DNA of 46,052 nt from Thermodesulfobacteriales bacterium (lineage in GTDB: Bacteria > Desulfobacterota > Thermodesulfobacteria > Thermodesulfobacteriales > Thermodesulfatatoraceae). The notes below the pieces were generated by a model. The model did no database searches and was not told the DNA's origin. It was given only the letters and a program-made list of their open reading frames with translations. This document shows positions 22,871 to 32,889 of the stretch, piece by piece. The position numbers and the translations under genes are program-made. The stretch spans positions 1 to 46,052 of the forward strand of contig JALSPG010000053.1 of NCBI GenBank assembly GCA_026986115.1. The letters are read 5' to 3'. Numbering within the stretch: the first letter of the stretch is position 1; every line of letters begins with the position of its first letter.

Positions 22871-23328
22871 TTTTCACCCCGTAAGAGGGCTTCCATGCGG
22901 GAGATTCCCCGGTAAATAAAATAAAAAGCCGGAAGAGTAAAAATATTGTCATTTTTCAATACATAAAAGAGAAATTCCTTCCAGCTTTGGATAAGAATTT
23001 TTTTCTGGCAGAAATGGTAATCTCCTCCCTCTTTGGGGAAGAAGACCTCTGGAGAGATTTTGAGTGTAATTAAATGTCCCCAGAAGGCCCAGAGATTCCA
23101 GACAACCAAAAGGGCCGCAGCCAGTTGGAGATAGCGCCAATGGGGCCGCTTACTGAGGCTCATTTTTCGGATACGATATGCAAAGAGCGTCATTGCAAAA
23201 GCAAAAAAGAGATGTGCAATCTCATGGGCAACAAGACCTTCGGGATGAGGATGTACTTGTAAGGCCCAAAGTGGGGCCGGAAAGACCAAAGTGCTTCCAA
23301 AGATGCCAAAAAGCAGAAAAAACTTCAT
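22867..23328 (-). CDS. Membrane protein with N-terminal His-rich segment, unknown function
   Basis: Signal-like MKFFLLFGIFGSTLVFPAPLWA followed by HPHPEGLVAHEIAH and further TM segments. Confidence 0.75.
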   Translation of the reverse strand: MKFFLLFGIFGSTLVFPAPLWALQVHPHPEGLVAHEIAHLFFAFAMTLFAYRIRKMSLSKRPHWRYLQLAAALLVVWNLWAFWGHLITLKISPEVFFPKEGGDYHFCQKKILIQSWKEFLFYVLKNDNIFTLPAFYFIYRGISRMEALLRGEK

Positions 23329-23367
23329 CTCAGGACGATTATAGGGAAAAAGATTCCTTGAGAGCAA

Positions 23368-24210
23368 CTACTTATAGGGGTCTATTTTTAAAAGAGGGGC
23401 TTTTTCAGGCACTTTAAAGCGCGGAAAGACATAAATCCAAACCGAAGCTCTCAAGAAAAAGGGGTAAGTGAGCTCGCCGAGTTTGTAGTTTCCAGAAGGA
23501 ATACGGGCGGAAATGAGCCACCATCCGGCGTGAGGAAAGGCCACAGTAAAAATACCATTTTCATCAGTGAAAAAATTTTGGTACATCCGGCTGGCTTCAA
23601 CACGGCCAAAGGCGTTATGAGGTAAATCTTTTGTTTCGAGATAACAGCCATGATAGGCAACCGCCTGCACCAAGACCTGTGGTAAAGGCTTTCTTTGAAA
23701 GATAACTTTTCCTCTGAGGAGGGCTCCTTCTTCGAGGCCGTAAGGCTGGCTCAAAAAAACTATTTCTGCCGGGAGTAAGAGCTCTTTTTCCCAGGCCCTG
23801 CCAAAGGCCACATGGAGAGGAATCTTTACATATTCTTTCCATACTTCGTTTACCCTTGGAACCAGGGTGGGGTCGGTTTCTAAGACTAAAAAATGATCTC
23901 CTTCTATGGTCGGAAGATAATGGGCCACCCAGGCGTAGCGTTTTTGCCCTTTAGCGTAATCAAAGACCTTGGTACGCCTGAGGGCTACAGGTTCTTTCTT
24001 TTGGCTGGGAAGAATTACATAAGCTTTAGGAGCTTTAAGATCGTAAATAACACCTTGGAAGGGTTCGCTTCTGAAAAGGATCCAGAAGACCTCTTCACCT
24101 TTGAGGGCAAAACCTTGGCCTTTTTCCTGAATTGCGGTTAAAAAAAAGCCCCTTGCCGGGGTAAAAAAGACCGAAATTAAAAGAAAGATCAAAGGAAAGA
24201 CCCTTTTCAT
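23368..24210 (-). CDS. Secreted DUF4198-like protein
   Basis: Signal peptide, DUF4198-like beta-rich sequence including FTDENGIFTVAFPHAGWWLISAR. Confidence 0.75.
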   Translation of the reverse strand: MKRVFPLIFLLISVFFTPARGFFLTAIQEKGQGFALKGEEVFWILFRSEPFQGVIYDLKAPKAYVILPSQKKEPVALRRTKVFDYAKGQKRYAWVAHYLPTIEGDHFLVLETDPTLVPRVNEVWKEYVKIPLHVAFGRAWEKELLLPAEIVFLSQPYGLEEGALLRGKVIFQRKPLPQVLVQAVAYHGCYLETKDLPHNAFGRVEASRMYQNFFTDENGIFTVAFPHAGWWLISARIPSGNYKLGELTYPFFLRASVWIYVFPRFKVPEKAPLLKIDPYK

Positions 24211-24226
24211 GTTTAAAGTAGTCGGA

Positions 24227-25309
24227 TCAAAATCCGAACTCCTTTAGGATTAAATTGTGAAGGGCGGGTCTAAAAGCCTTTAATTTGTTGGGCTCTCTGT
24301 GAGGATGTACCCGATTAGTCAGAAAGACTACAATGAGATTTTTTGTAGGATCAAGCCAAAACGAAGTTCCGGTAAAGCCGAGGTGTCCCAAAGCTTGGCG
24401 AGAAAAGAGCTCTCCTGCGCTTGAGCCCTTCGGTGAAGGGCGGTCAAACCCTAAAGCCCAGGTTCCGCCAATCGGGCTTTGCCAATCCCAAAATTCTTGC
24501 AGCAAAGGTTTAGAAAGAAAGCCTACTTCTTCTCCCGAATAAGCTAGGAGTAAGACCAGAAGAAGTTCCATTACCCCTTCTGCCGTGCCAAAAAGGCCGG
24601 CATGGCCCGCTACCCCCCCCAACACCCAAGCATTTTCATCGTGAACCTCCCCTTTGAGAAGTTTTCCTCGCCAAGAACAGATTTCTGTAGCAGCTATTTG
24701 TTGGGCTGAAATCTTTTTTAAAGGACAATAAAGAAGTTTTAAAGGGGAAAGGCCTAGGAGTTTAAGAGTTTCTTCAAAATAGATTTCAAGGGATTTTTGG
24801 GTGGTTTTTTCAATTATACGTCCTAAGAGGAAAAACCCCAAATCACTATAGAGGTGTTTTTTCCCGGTCGGATAGACTAGGGGCTCTTTGAGGATCCAGG
24901 TTTCTAAAAGCTTTTGACGATCTTGTGGGGGGTAGGTGATAAGACTGGCAAAATAGGGTCGATGAGCCGGAAACCCTCCGGAATGTGATAGGAGTTCGTA
25001 AATCTTTACTTTTGCAAACCAGAAGGGCGTTAAGAAAAATTTTTCTAGAGTTTGGGAAAGAGAAATTCGGCCTTCTGCCAGAAGGCACATGAAACAGAGG
25101 GTGGTGGCCAAAGGTTTAGTGAGAGAAGCTAAATCGTAATAAGTATTAAAATTTGTTTTTTGGGGTCTGGGAAAGAATTCTTGCCATCCGAAGGCCTGAG
25201 AGAAAAGTTCCCCTTGGTACCAAACAAGCAATACTCCACCTGGAAATACCTTTTCCTCTACGCCCCGTTTGAGCATTTCTTTTACTTTTGGGGGTAAGGA
25301 TTTAGGCAT
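24227..25309 (-). CDS. Serine hydrolase, beta-lactamase (class C/PBP-like) family
   Basis: SxxK motif in YYDLASLTKPLATT, YSDLGFFLLG and HLGFTGTSFWLDP; likely start at MPKSLPPK. Confidence 0.92.
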   Translation of the reverse strand: MPKSLPPKVKEMLKRGVEEKVFPGGVLLVWYQGELFSQAFGWQEFFPRPQKTNFNTYYDLASLTKPLATTLCFMCLLAEGRISLSQTLEKFFLTPFWFAKVKIYELLSHSGGFPAHRPYFASLITYPPQDRQKLLETWILKEPLVYPTGKKHLYSDLGFFLLGRIIEKTTQKSLEIYFEETLKLLGLSPLKLLYCPLKKISAQQIAATEICSWRGKLLKGEVHDENAWVLGGVAGHAGLFGTAEGVMELLLVLLLAYSGEEVGFLSKPLLQEFWDWQSPIGGTWALGFDRPSPKGSSAGELFSRQALGHLGFTGTSFWLDPTKNLIVVFLTNRVHPHREPNKLKAFRPALHNLILKEFGF

Positions 25310-26198
25310 CAAGCTCTTTGCGACTTTTGATTTCGATTTGGGCGAGAATCTCTTCCAGTTCTTCGGGAGTAAAGAGATATTGTTCGCCACAGAAATCGCA
25401 GGTGATCTGGGCTGGTTCGGCTTTAGCGATGAGTTTTTTGATCTCTTCTGGCCCCAAGGCTACCAGGGCCCTTTCTACCCTTTCACGGGAACACCGGCAC
25501 CGGTAGGTGAGAGGTCTTTTCTCAAGAATTTCGATTTCACCCGGGCCAAAAATGCGTTCAAGAATTTCTTCTGGAGAAAGTCCTTCTCGCAGAAGAGTGG
25601 TTACAGGGGGAAGCTCACGAAGTATTTTTTCGGTAGCAGAGATGGCTTCGTCTGTAGCCTGCGGAAGAGTTTGGATTAGAAAGCCTCCAGAGGCCTTTAC
25701 CGAATTGTCGGTATCTACGAATACCCCCAACGCCACGGCAGAAGGGATTTGTTCTGAAACGGTAAGGTAATAGCTTACATCTTCGGCGATTTCACCGGAA
25801 ATCAATTTTACAGATCCCTGGTATGGTTCTTTAAGGCCAAGGTCTCGCGTTACAGAAATAAAACCCTCTCGCCCTACCGCTTGCCCCACAAGCAATTTCC
25901 CCTTTTGAGGAGTGAGGTGAATATGAGGACGCTGGACAAGACCACGTACGTTTCCTTCGGCATCAGCCTCCGCAAGTATTTCTCCTAAGGGTCCTCCGCC
26001 GTTTATTTGGATCATTACCCGACCAGTCTTGAGATCAAGTCCTAGAAGGGCAGCTGCTGTGAGTGCCCTCCCTAAAGCTGCAGTAGCAGTAGGGGTGGTG
26101 CCGTGTCGGCGGCGGGCTTCTTCTACGATGTCTTTAGTGTCTGCGGCGAAAACACGAAAAGCGCTGTCTTTGGTGATACCGCGTACAGCATAGCTCAT
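25302..26198 (-). CDS. hslO: Hsp33 redox-regulated chaperone
   Basis: Hsp33 fold sequence with CxC...CxxC (YRCRCSRE...ITCDFCGEQYLF). Confidence 0.96.
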   Translation of the reverse strand: MSYAVRGITKDSAFRVFAADTKDIVEEARRRHGTTPTATAALGRALTAAALLGLDLKTGRVMIQINGGGPLGEILAEADAEGNVRGLVQRPHIHLTPQKGKLLVGQAVGREGFISVTRDLGLKEPYQGSVKLISGEIAEDVSYYLTVSEQIPSAVALGVFVDTDNSVKASGGFLIQTLPQATDEAISATEKILRELPPVTTLLREGLSPEEILERIFGPGEIEILEKRPLTYRCRCSRERVERALVALGPEEIKKLIAKAEPAQITCDFCGEQYLFTPEELEEILAQIEIKSRKELDA

Positions 26199-27040
26199 TT
26201 AGAAACCTCCTTTAGGACTTTTTCAGTGAGTTCTGCAGAGCGTCTGGTGGCAGCTTCTACCGCTTCCATTACGCTTCCTGCAAAGGCCCTTTCTGCCAGA
26301 GCTTTAAGCCCACAAATAGTTGTTCCCCCAGGGGAAGTTACTATGCTTTTCAGTTCGTAGGGGTTTTTTCCGGTTTCGCGAAAGAGTTTGCCGGTGCCAA
26401 TGACAGTTTCTAAGGCCAACTTTTCGGCTACCGGTCTTGGAAGACCAACTTTTACGCCTCCGTCAACCAGGGCCTCCACAAAGGCTGCCACAAAGGCCGG
26501 GCCACTTCCAGAAAGACCAGTAACGGCATCAAAATACATTTCGGGAAGGAGGAGACATTCTCCAAAGGCCTTCAAGAATTCTTCAGCTAAAGCAAGGTCT
26601 TCCGGAGTAGTGTAACGTCCTCCGGTAAAGACCGAAATGCTTGCTAGCACGAGGGCCGCCGTGTTTGGCATTACCCGGATTATTCGGGTCTTTTCTGGCA
26701 AAAAGGCTTCAAGGAAGGCCAAGGGAATTCCGGCGGCAATAGAAAGCACCAGATGACGTGCCGGGTCAATAGCTAGAGATATTTCTTTCAAGACATCTTT
26801 CATTATTTGAGGCTTGACGGCCAAGATAACAAAATCACTTTCTTTGACGAGCCCGCAATTATCAAAGACAACACTTATGCCGGGAAATTCCCGGGCCAAA
26901 TATTCCTGACGACTTTCAAAAGGTTCTGAGACGAGGATTTTTTCGGGCGGAATGGTTTTACTTTTGAGTAATCCGCGGATAAGGGCTTCAGCCATTTGAC
27001 CGCCACCAATGAAACCAAGGTTTAAATCTCGAAGAGCCAT
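26195..27040 (-). CDS. proC: Pyrroline-5-carboxylate reductase
   Basis: LGFIGGGQMAEALIRGLL, VKPQ, RVMPNTAALV, TGLSGSGPAFV and SPGGTTICGL. Confidence 0.97.
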   Translation of the reverse strand: MALRDLNLGFIGGGQMAEALIRGLLKSKTIPPEKILVSEPFESRQEYLAREFPGISVVFDNCGLVKESDFVILAVKPQIMKDVLKEISLAIDPARHLVLSIAAGIPLAFLEAFLPEKTRIIRVMPNTAALVLASISVFTGGRYTTPEDLALAEEFLKAFGECLLLPEMYFDAVTGLSGSGPAFVAAFVEALVDGGVKVGLPRPVAEKLALETVIGTGKLFRETGKNPYELKSIVTSPGGTTICGLKALAERAFAGSVMEAVEAATRRSAELTEKVLKEVSK

Positions 27041-27119
27041 TGGGACCTCCTGTGCTTTATGTTATTGGTTGTGGCAAGTTTACAATGAAACTTTAGGCTA
27101 TATGTACAGGAGAGAAAAG

Positions 27120-28541
27120 ATGGCCAAAAAACCTTGGGGCGGACGTTTCAAGGCCGAGACCAACAAACTAGTAGAAGAATTTGGGGAATCGGTTTCCTTT
27201 GATAAAAAATTGGCCCTTTATGACATTCGCGGAAGCATCGCCCACGCCCGAATGCTTGGTAAAGTGGGCATTTTAACCCAAGAAGAGACGCGTCTTATTA
27301 TCCAGGGTCTTGAAGAAATAGCTCGCGAAATAAGAGAAGGCCGGTTTGTGTGGCGGAAGGAACTTGAAGATGTCCATATGAACATTGAAGCCGCTTTACG
27401 GGAAAAGATCGGCCCGGTAGCGGGAAAACTCCATACGGCCCGGAGCCGAAACGATCAAGTGGTTACTGATGTAAGACTCTTTTTGCGAGATGTTGCCGAT
27501 CAAGTAGTCGAAAGACTCAGATATTTAAGGAAGGTTTTGGTTAAAAAGGCTCGAGAGAACATGGCGGTGCTTATGCCGGGCTTTACCCATCTCCAACACG
27601 CCCAACCAGTGCTCTTCGCCCATCATTTGATGGCTTACTACGAGATGTTTCGCCGGGATACCCAGAGGTTTTGTGCGGTAAGAAGGGAAATAAATGTCTG
27701 TCCTCTGGGAAGTGCAGCCCTTGCCGGGACACCCTTTCCTATCGACCGGGAGATGGTTGCTCAAGAACTTGGTTTTGAGGCCATATCTCGGAACAGTATG
27801 GATGCTGTTTCCGACCGCGATTTTATTCTTTCTTTTCTTTCCGCAGCAGCTATAACCTTTGTCCATCTTTCGCGACTTATGGAAGAAATCATCCTTTGGA
27901 TGAGCCCTGAATTCAGTTTTATCGATTTGCCAGACGAACTCTGTACAGGAAGTTCGATTATGCCCCAGAAAAAGAATCCAGATGTAGCAGAACTTATCCG
28001 GGGAAAAACCGGGCGGGTTTTCGGGAATCTTCTTTCTCTTTTAACGGTGCTCAAAGGGCTTCCGCTCACTTACAATCGGGATCTTCAAGAAGACAAAGAA
28101 CCCCTTTTCGACACTTGTGAAACCCTTCTTTCAGCCCTTTCTTTGTCAACTTTGTTAATAGAAGGACTTCAGGTGAAGGCCGAGCGGATGCGGAAGGCTT
28201 GCGAAGAAGGGCATCTCACCGCCACAGATCTTGCCGATTATTTGGTGTTAAAAGGTATTCCTTTTCGGGATGCCCACCACCTTGTAGGCCAAATCGTGGC
28301 TTACTGTGAAGAGAAAGGTTGTAAACTCTGGGAGCTTTCCTTAGAAGAGCTCCGAAATTTTTCTCCAGAAATTGCTGAAGACGTCTTTGAATGGCTCACC
28401 TTGGAAGGTTCTGTCTCGCGGCGCAAGGTAAAAGGAGGTACTGCCCCGGAAAGGGTGCAGGAGGCCCTTTTAGAAGCGGAAAAGGAGCTTCTTTCCGAAG
28501 AAAGAGGAGGAGAGAATGATCAAAGCCATACGCGGATTTAA
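27120..28541 (+). CDS. argH: Argininosuccinate lyase
   Basis: KPWGGRFKAETN, HTARSRNDQV, GFTHLQHAQPV and GSSIMPQKKNPD. Confidence 0.98.
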   Translation: MAKKPWGGRFKAETNKLVEEFGESVSFDKKLALYDIRGSIAHARMLGKVGILTQEETRLIIQGLEEIAREIREGRFVWRKELEDVHMNIEAALREKIGPVAGKLHTARSRNDQVVTDVRLFLRDVADQVVERLRYLRKVLVKKARENMAVLMPGFTHLQHAQPVLFAHHLMAYYEMFRRDTQRFCAVRREINVCPLGSAALAGTPFPIDREMVAQELGFEAISRNSMDAVSDRDFILSFLSAAAITFVHLSRLMEEIILWMSPEFSFIDLPDELCTGSSIMPQKKNPDVAELIRGKTGRVFGNLLSLLTVLKGLPLTYNRDLQEDKEPLFDTCETLLSALSLSTLLIEGLQVKAERMRKACEEGHLTATDLADYLVLKGIPFRDAHHLVGQIVAYCEEKGCKLWELSLEELRNFSPEIAEDVFEWLTLEGSVSRRKVKGGTAPERVQEALLEAEKELLSEERGGENDQSHTRI

Positions 28542-29769
28542 AGATATTTTGCCTGGAGAGACGGAGAAGTGGGTCTATCTTGAAAATTTGGCCCGCAAAT
28601 TCTTCCTGAATTATGGTTTTCGGGAGATACGACTCCCTGTTTTGGAAAAGACGGAACTTTTTGCCCGCAGCATCGGAGAGACTACAGATATTGTAGAAAA
28701 AGAGATGTATACCTTTTTGGATCGTAGCCAGGAAAGTTTGACCCTTCGGCCTGAAGCCACAGCGGGAATTTGCCGGGCGGTAATTGAAAACGGCCTTTAT
28801 GCTCAGGCCAAAATTTTAAAGCTTTTTACCATCGGTCCCATGTTTCGTTACGAGAGGCCCCAAAAAGGCCGGCTCCGACAGTTTCACCAGTTAAATGCCG
28901 AAGTCTTTGGCAGCCAGGTTCCCGGAACAGATGCCGAAATCATTATTCTCGCTTGCGATATCCTTGAAGGAGGCGGTGCCAAAAAACTCAAGTTAGAAAT
29001 TAACTCTTTAGGTTGTCCCAAATGTCGTCCGGCTTTTAGGGATGCCCTTCAAAAATTTTTGAAGGGGCTTAAAGATAAACTTTGCGAAGATTGCCGACGC
29101 CGGGCTGAAAAGAACCCCTTAAGGGCCCTTGATTGTAAAAATGAAACCTGCCAAGCCCTTTATAACGAAGCTCCTCTCATCGAAGATTTTTGGTGTGAGG
29201 AGTGTCGGGAACATTTTTTACGTGTATTAAATGATCTTGAAATCGTCGGTCTTTCATACCAAAAAAATCCTCGGCTAGTTCGGGGGTTAGATTATTACGT
29301 TCGGACTACCTTTGAAATAAAAGCGCCAAATCTTGGGGCACAGGATACTGTGGCTGCTGGAGGGCGTTATGACGGCCTTCTTAAGGCCTTAGGAGGGCCA
29401 GATCTCCCTGGAGTAGGTTTTGCCATCGGCATGGAAAGATTCCTTTTGGTAGCAGACCTTCCAGAAGAGTTGGCAATAAAGATAGACCTTTTTGTGGCTG
29501 CTTTAGGCGAGCCAGCTCGTCAAAGGATACTCCCTTTAGTGCATAACCTTCGCAAATTGGGGCTGGCGGTGGATCTTGATCATGAAGGCCGCAGCCTTAA
29601 AGCCCAGCTCAAGCAAGCCAACCGTTTGAAGGCCCGCTATACCCTCATTGTTGGAGAAAACGAACTTTCCGAAAATAAAGCCCTCTTGCGGGATATGGAA
29701 AGTGGCGTCCAAGAAGAGATCCCGCTTCAGAGTCTTGAAGATTCTCTATTTAAACGCTTGAAGCGGTGA
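28516..29769 (+). CDS. hisS: Histidyl-tRNA synthetase
   Basis: AIRGFKDILPGE, LRPEATAGICRA, MFRYERPQKGRLRQFHQ and GLDYYVRTTFE. Confidence 0.97.
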   Translation: MIKAIRGFKDILPGETEKWVYLENLARKFFLNYGFREIRLPVLEKTELFARSIGETTDIVEKEMYTFLDRSQESLTLRPEATAGICRAVIENGLYAQAKILKLFTIGPMFRYERPQKGRLRQFHQLNAEVFGSQVPGTDAEIIILACDILEGGGAKKLKLEINSLGCPKCRPAFRDALQKFLKGLKDKLCEDCRRRAEKNPLRALDCKNETCQALYNEAPLIEDFWCEECREHFLRVLNDLEIVGLSYQKNPRLVRGLDYYVRTTFEIKAPNLGAQDTVAAGGRYDGLLKALGGPDLPGVGFAIGMERFLLVADLPEELAIKIDLFVAALGEPARQRILPLVHNLRKLGLAVDLDHEGRSLKAQLKQANRLKARYTLIVGENELSENKALLRDMESGVQEEIPLQSLEDSLFKRLKR

Positions 29770-30476
29770 ACCATTTTGGGGTTGGGCTCATTTTACTGAC
29801 AGCGGCTTTTATCCACGGGGTGGCAGGGTTTGCTTTTGCTCTTTTTGCTGTACCCCTCCTGATTTTCTTCTGGCCTTTACGGGAAGTGGTACCACTTATA
29901 GCCCTTTTGGGAGGCACGATAAACGGCCTTTTGCTATTGAGTCTAAGGAGACATTTTCACTGGAGACGGATTTTTTCTCTCTTGGTGGGTTCTATTCCCG
30001 GAGTTTTGGTAGGAGCTGTTTTCCTTACTAAAGCTCCAGAAAGGGAGCTAAGGATAATGTTAGCCGCCCTTTTAGTGGGCTATGGTCTTTGGGGCCTCTT
30101 AAACCCTTCTCCCCGGGTAAAACTAGGTGATAGATGGGGTTATTTTTTTGGTTTTTTGGCTGGGGCCTTGGGGGCGGCCCTGAATACCCCAGGGCCACCG
30201 GTGGTGATCTATGTTACCCTCAAAGGCTGGACAAAAGACGAGGTAAAAGGCGCTCTTCAGGGGTATTTTTTCCTTTTGGCCGCTTTAATTATTGGAGCCC
30301 ACGCCTTTCACGGTTTGATCACCTGGGAAGTCTTTAAAAGATATCTTTTTTGTGTTCCTCTTGTTGTAGGAGGCCTTTTTTTAGGTCATCGTTTTTATTA
30401 CCGATTATCTTTAAAGGTCTATTTGAGAGTATTATACGGCATTTTGATTTTGGCAGGATTCTTAGCCTGGCCTTAA
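29766..30476 (+). CDS. TauE/SafE family sulfite exporter/permease-like membrane protein
   Basis: Multi-TM TauE/SafE pattern with GFAFALFAVPLLIFFWP and repeat-like second half. Confidence 0.85.
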   Translation: MNHFGVGLILLTAAFIHGVAGFAFALFAVPLLIFFWPLREVVPLIALLGGTINGLLLLSLRRHFHWRRIFSLLVGSIPGVLVGAVFLTKAPERELRIMLAALLVGYGLWGLLNPSPRVKLGDRWGYFFGFLAGALGAALNTPGPPVVIYVTLKGWTKDEVKGALQGYFFLLAALIIGAHAFHGLITWEVFKRYLFCVPLVVGGLFLGHRFYYRLSLKVYLRVLYGILILAGFLAWP

Positions 30477-30481
30477 ACGAC

Positions 30482-30820
30482 ATGAAAGAAAAACGAAGAT
30501 CTCCGCGAGCAGAATATGTTTTTCGGGTGGATTATAGCACTCCAGAGGCCCTCTTTAACGAGTTTGCCGAAAATATCAGCGAGGGGGGCCTATTCATTAA
30601 AACTACCAAACCCTTGGAGATTGGCACTGAAATCACCATTGAATTCCTCCTTCCCCTTCTTGAAGAACCCATTAGGGTGAAAGGTCGCGTAGAATGGAAC
30701 ACCGAAATGCCCGGGGTGCGTAAATCTACTCCTGGCATGGGAGTGAGTTTTCAGGGCCTTTCTGCCGAAGATAAAGAAAAAATAAACCAAGTCGTAAGGG
30801 CCCTTAAAAACCCCCATTAG
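30482..30820 (+). CDS. PilZ-domain protein
   Basis: RRSPRAEYVFRVDY...NISEGGLFIKT...VKGRVEW...GMGVSFQGL is a PilZ-type pattern; RBS-less internal start chosen after TauE/SafE stop. Confidence 0.85.
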   Translation: MKEKRRSPRAEYVFRVDYSTPEALFNEFAENISEGGLFIKTTKPLEIGTEITIEFLLPLLEEPIRVKGRVEWNTEMPGVRKSTPGMGVSFQGLSAEDKEKINQVVRALKNPH

Positions 30821-30837
30821 TTTTGCCTCCTTCCAAT

Positions 30838-30866
30838 TTGACGCTTTTTCTTACCTGTGCTATGGG
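30838..30866 (+). promoter_or_regulatory. Candidate sigma70-type promoter for the F0 ATP synthase cluster
   Basis: TTGACG-17 nt-TATGGG about 30 bp upstream of 30897. Confidence 0.4.
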
Positions 30867-30896
30867 AAAGACTAATTTAGATTTTTTGCCAATTTT

Positions 30897-31160
30897 ATGA
30901 GAGAAAATTTACGTTATTTCTTCGTTATCCTTGGCGATTTTTTAACAGTGGGTTTAGCAGTAGGGGGTTCTGTGGCAGCTGGTATTCTTACTGGCTGGTT
31001 TATAGATGAGAAAATCTTCGACGGGCGCACCTCTCCTTGGTTTACCATTATTTGTGCCGCTTTTGGTATTGCAGGGGGGATTAAAAATATCTTTGTGATG
31101 ACCAGGAGAAGGTTGCGCAACGATAAAAAAGGCCAACAGGATGTTTCGGATCGAGACTAA
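30897..31160 (+). CDS. AtpZ/AtpI-like small membrane protein
   Basis: Two TM segments, GWFIDEKIFDGRTSPWFTIICAAFGIAGGIKNIF; upstream of atpI/atpB. Confidence 0.8.
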   Translation: MRENLRYFFVILGDFLTVGLAVGGSVAAGILTGWFIDEKIFDGRTSPWFTIICAAFGIAGGIKNIFVMTRRRLRNDKKGQQDVSDRD

Positions 31161-31563
31161 CGAACGCTTTTTGAAACGTTTTAAATACGGCTCTTTAGGG
31201 CTTCTGCTCCTTTTGGCTTTGGTCTTTTATTTGGCCACAGGTTGCTGGGCGGAAGGCTTGAGTGTATTAGTAGGGGGCGCTATTGCTTTTCTCAATTTCC
31301 ACTCCTTACATCGGGACGTAAAAGGAGTAGTACAGAGCGTAGCTCTCGGCCATCAAACAGCCCAACGTGCTACAAGAGTCTATCTTTTCAAATATTATCT
31401 CCGCTTAATTGCTACCGCGATTGTCCTCTATTTTGTGATAAAGGTCCAAATTATCAAACCTTTGCCACTTTTAGTGGGTATTTCCGTGATTTTGGTGAAT
31501 ATTTTGCTTTGCTTTTTCCGGGAAATAGGACGTAATTTCTGGCTAAAATTTAAGGAGGGTTAG
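31141..31563 (+). CDS. atpI: ATP synthase subunit I
   Basis: Four TM ATP synthase I-like protein between AtpZ-like gene and atpB. Confidence 0.78.
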   Translation: MFRIETNERFLKRFKYGSLGLLLLLALVFYLATGCWAEGLSVLVGGAIAFLNFHSLHRDVKGVVQSVALGHQTAQRATRVYLFKYYLRLIATAIVLYFVIKVQIIKPLPLLVGISVILVNILLCFFREIGRNFWLKFKEG

Positions 31564-31566
31564 GGT

Positions 31567-32319
31567 ATGGAACACCCGCTGTTATTTCTTTGTTATTTAC
31601 TCCAGTTATTTGGGATCCCTTCAGGGCCTCACTATTATGAGCATGCTAAACAATATGGAATTATGGCCTATATTTTTGCCCCCCACATGGTGCATAGCTA
31701 TTTTGTTTGTCTTCTTTTGATAGTGCTCATTAAGTTGGGGTTGAAAAGGCGAGAATTTATTCCGAGGGGCGGGCAAAACTTTTGGGAATTTGTAGTGGAA
31801 TCTACTTACGAATTCACTAAAGAGAATGTCCCCCACGGGGAACACGGTAAAATTAACCTTGTGCCTTATGTTTTCCCCCTCATTATGATGTTCACAGTTT
31901 ATATACTTTTTTCTAATTATTTGGGGCTTATTCCGGGGTTTATGTGTCCCACAGCCAATATTAACGTTACCCTGGGGCTTACCCTTATCACCATTGTTTA
32001 TTATCACTTCTTAGGGCTTAGGTTCCAAGGGTTTCGTTATTTTAAACAATTTCTTGGCCCTATTCCTTATCTTATTCCTCTTATTGCTCCAGCTGAAATT
32101 TTCGGGCACATAGGACGTATTATTTCTCTTTCCGTCCGACTCTTTGCCAACATGATGGCTAAAGAACTTTTGATTGGCATCTTGCTCTTTTTAGCCGGAC
32201 CCTTTTTGGCACCACTACCCATCTTGCTTTTAGGTGTGTTGGTGGCTTTTATCCAGATGCTCATTTTTATTACCCTTTCGCTGGCGTACTTTGCCGGTGC
32301 GGTTGAGGAGCATCATTAG
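31567..32319 (+). CDS. atpB: ATP synthase F0 subunit a
   Basis: SNYLGLIPGF, PAEIFGHIGRIISLSVRLFANMMAKELL and FIQMLIFITLSLAYFAGA. Confidence 0.96.
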   Translation: MEHPLLFLCYLLQLFGIPSGPHYYEHAKQYGIMAYIFAPHMVHSYFVCLLLIVLIKLGLKRREFIPRGGQNFWEFVVESTYEFTKENVPHGEHGKINLVPYVFPLIMMFTVYILFSNYLGLIPGFMCPTANINVTLGLTLITIVYYHFLGLRFQGFRYFKQFLGPIPYLIPLIAPAEIFGHIGRIISLSVRLFANMMAKELLIGILLFLAGPFLAPLPILLLGVLVAFIQMLIFITLSLAYFAGAVEEHH

Positions 32320-32389
32320 TAGAGACGGGGTGCGGAGAGACCCTTTGCATCCCTTGGTGGAAGATAAAAAATTTTGAAGGAGGGAGTAG

Positions 32390-32746
<357 letters not shown>

Positions 32747-32765
32747 TAGTTCTCTTTTTGTTATT

Positions 32766-32800
32766 AAAAGGCCGTGGGGGTCCTCCCTCACGGCCTTTTT
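32766..32800 (+). terminator. Rho-independent terminator downstream of atpE
   Basis: AAAAGGCCGTGGGGG-TCCT-CCCTCACGGCCTTTTT stem followed by T-rich sequence. Confidence 0.88.
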
Positions 32801-32889
32801 GATTTTGGCAGATTGTTCAGGAAAATTTCAGCTTTTATTCAAAAATTTTTGGTTGATTTTTTTTATTTTTGCTGACTAAAATTTTCACA

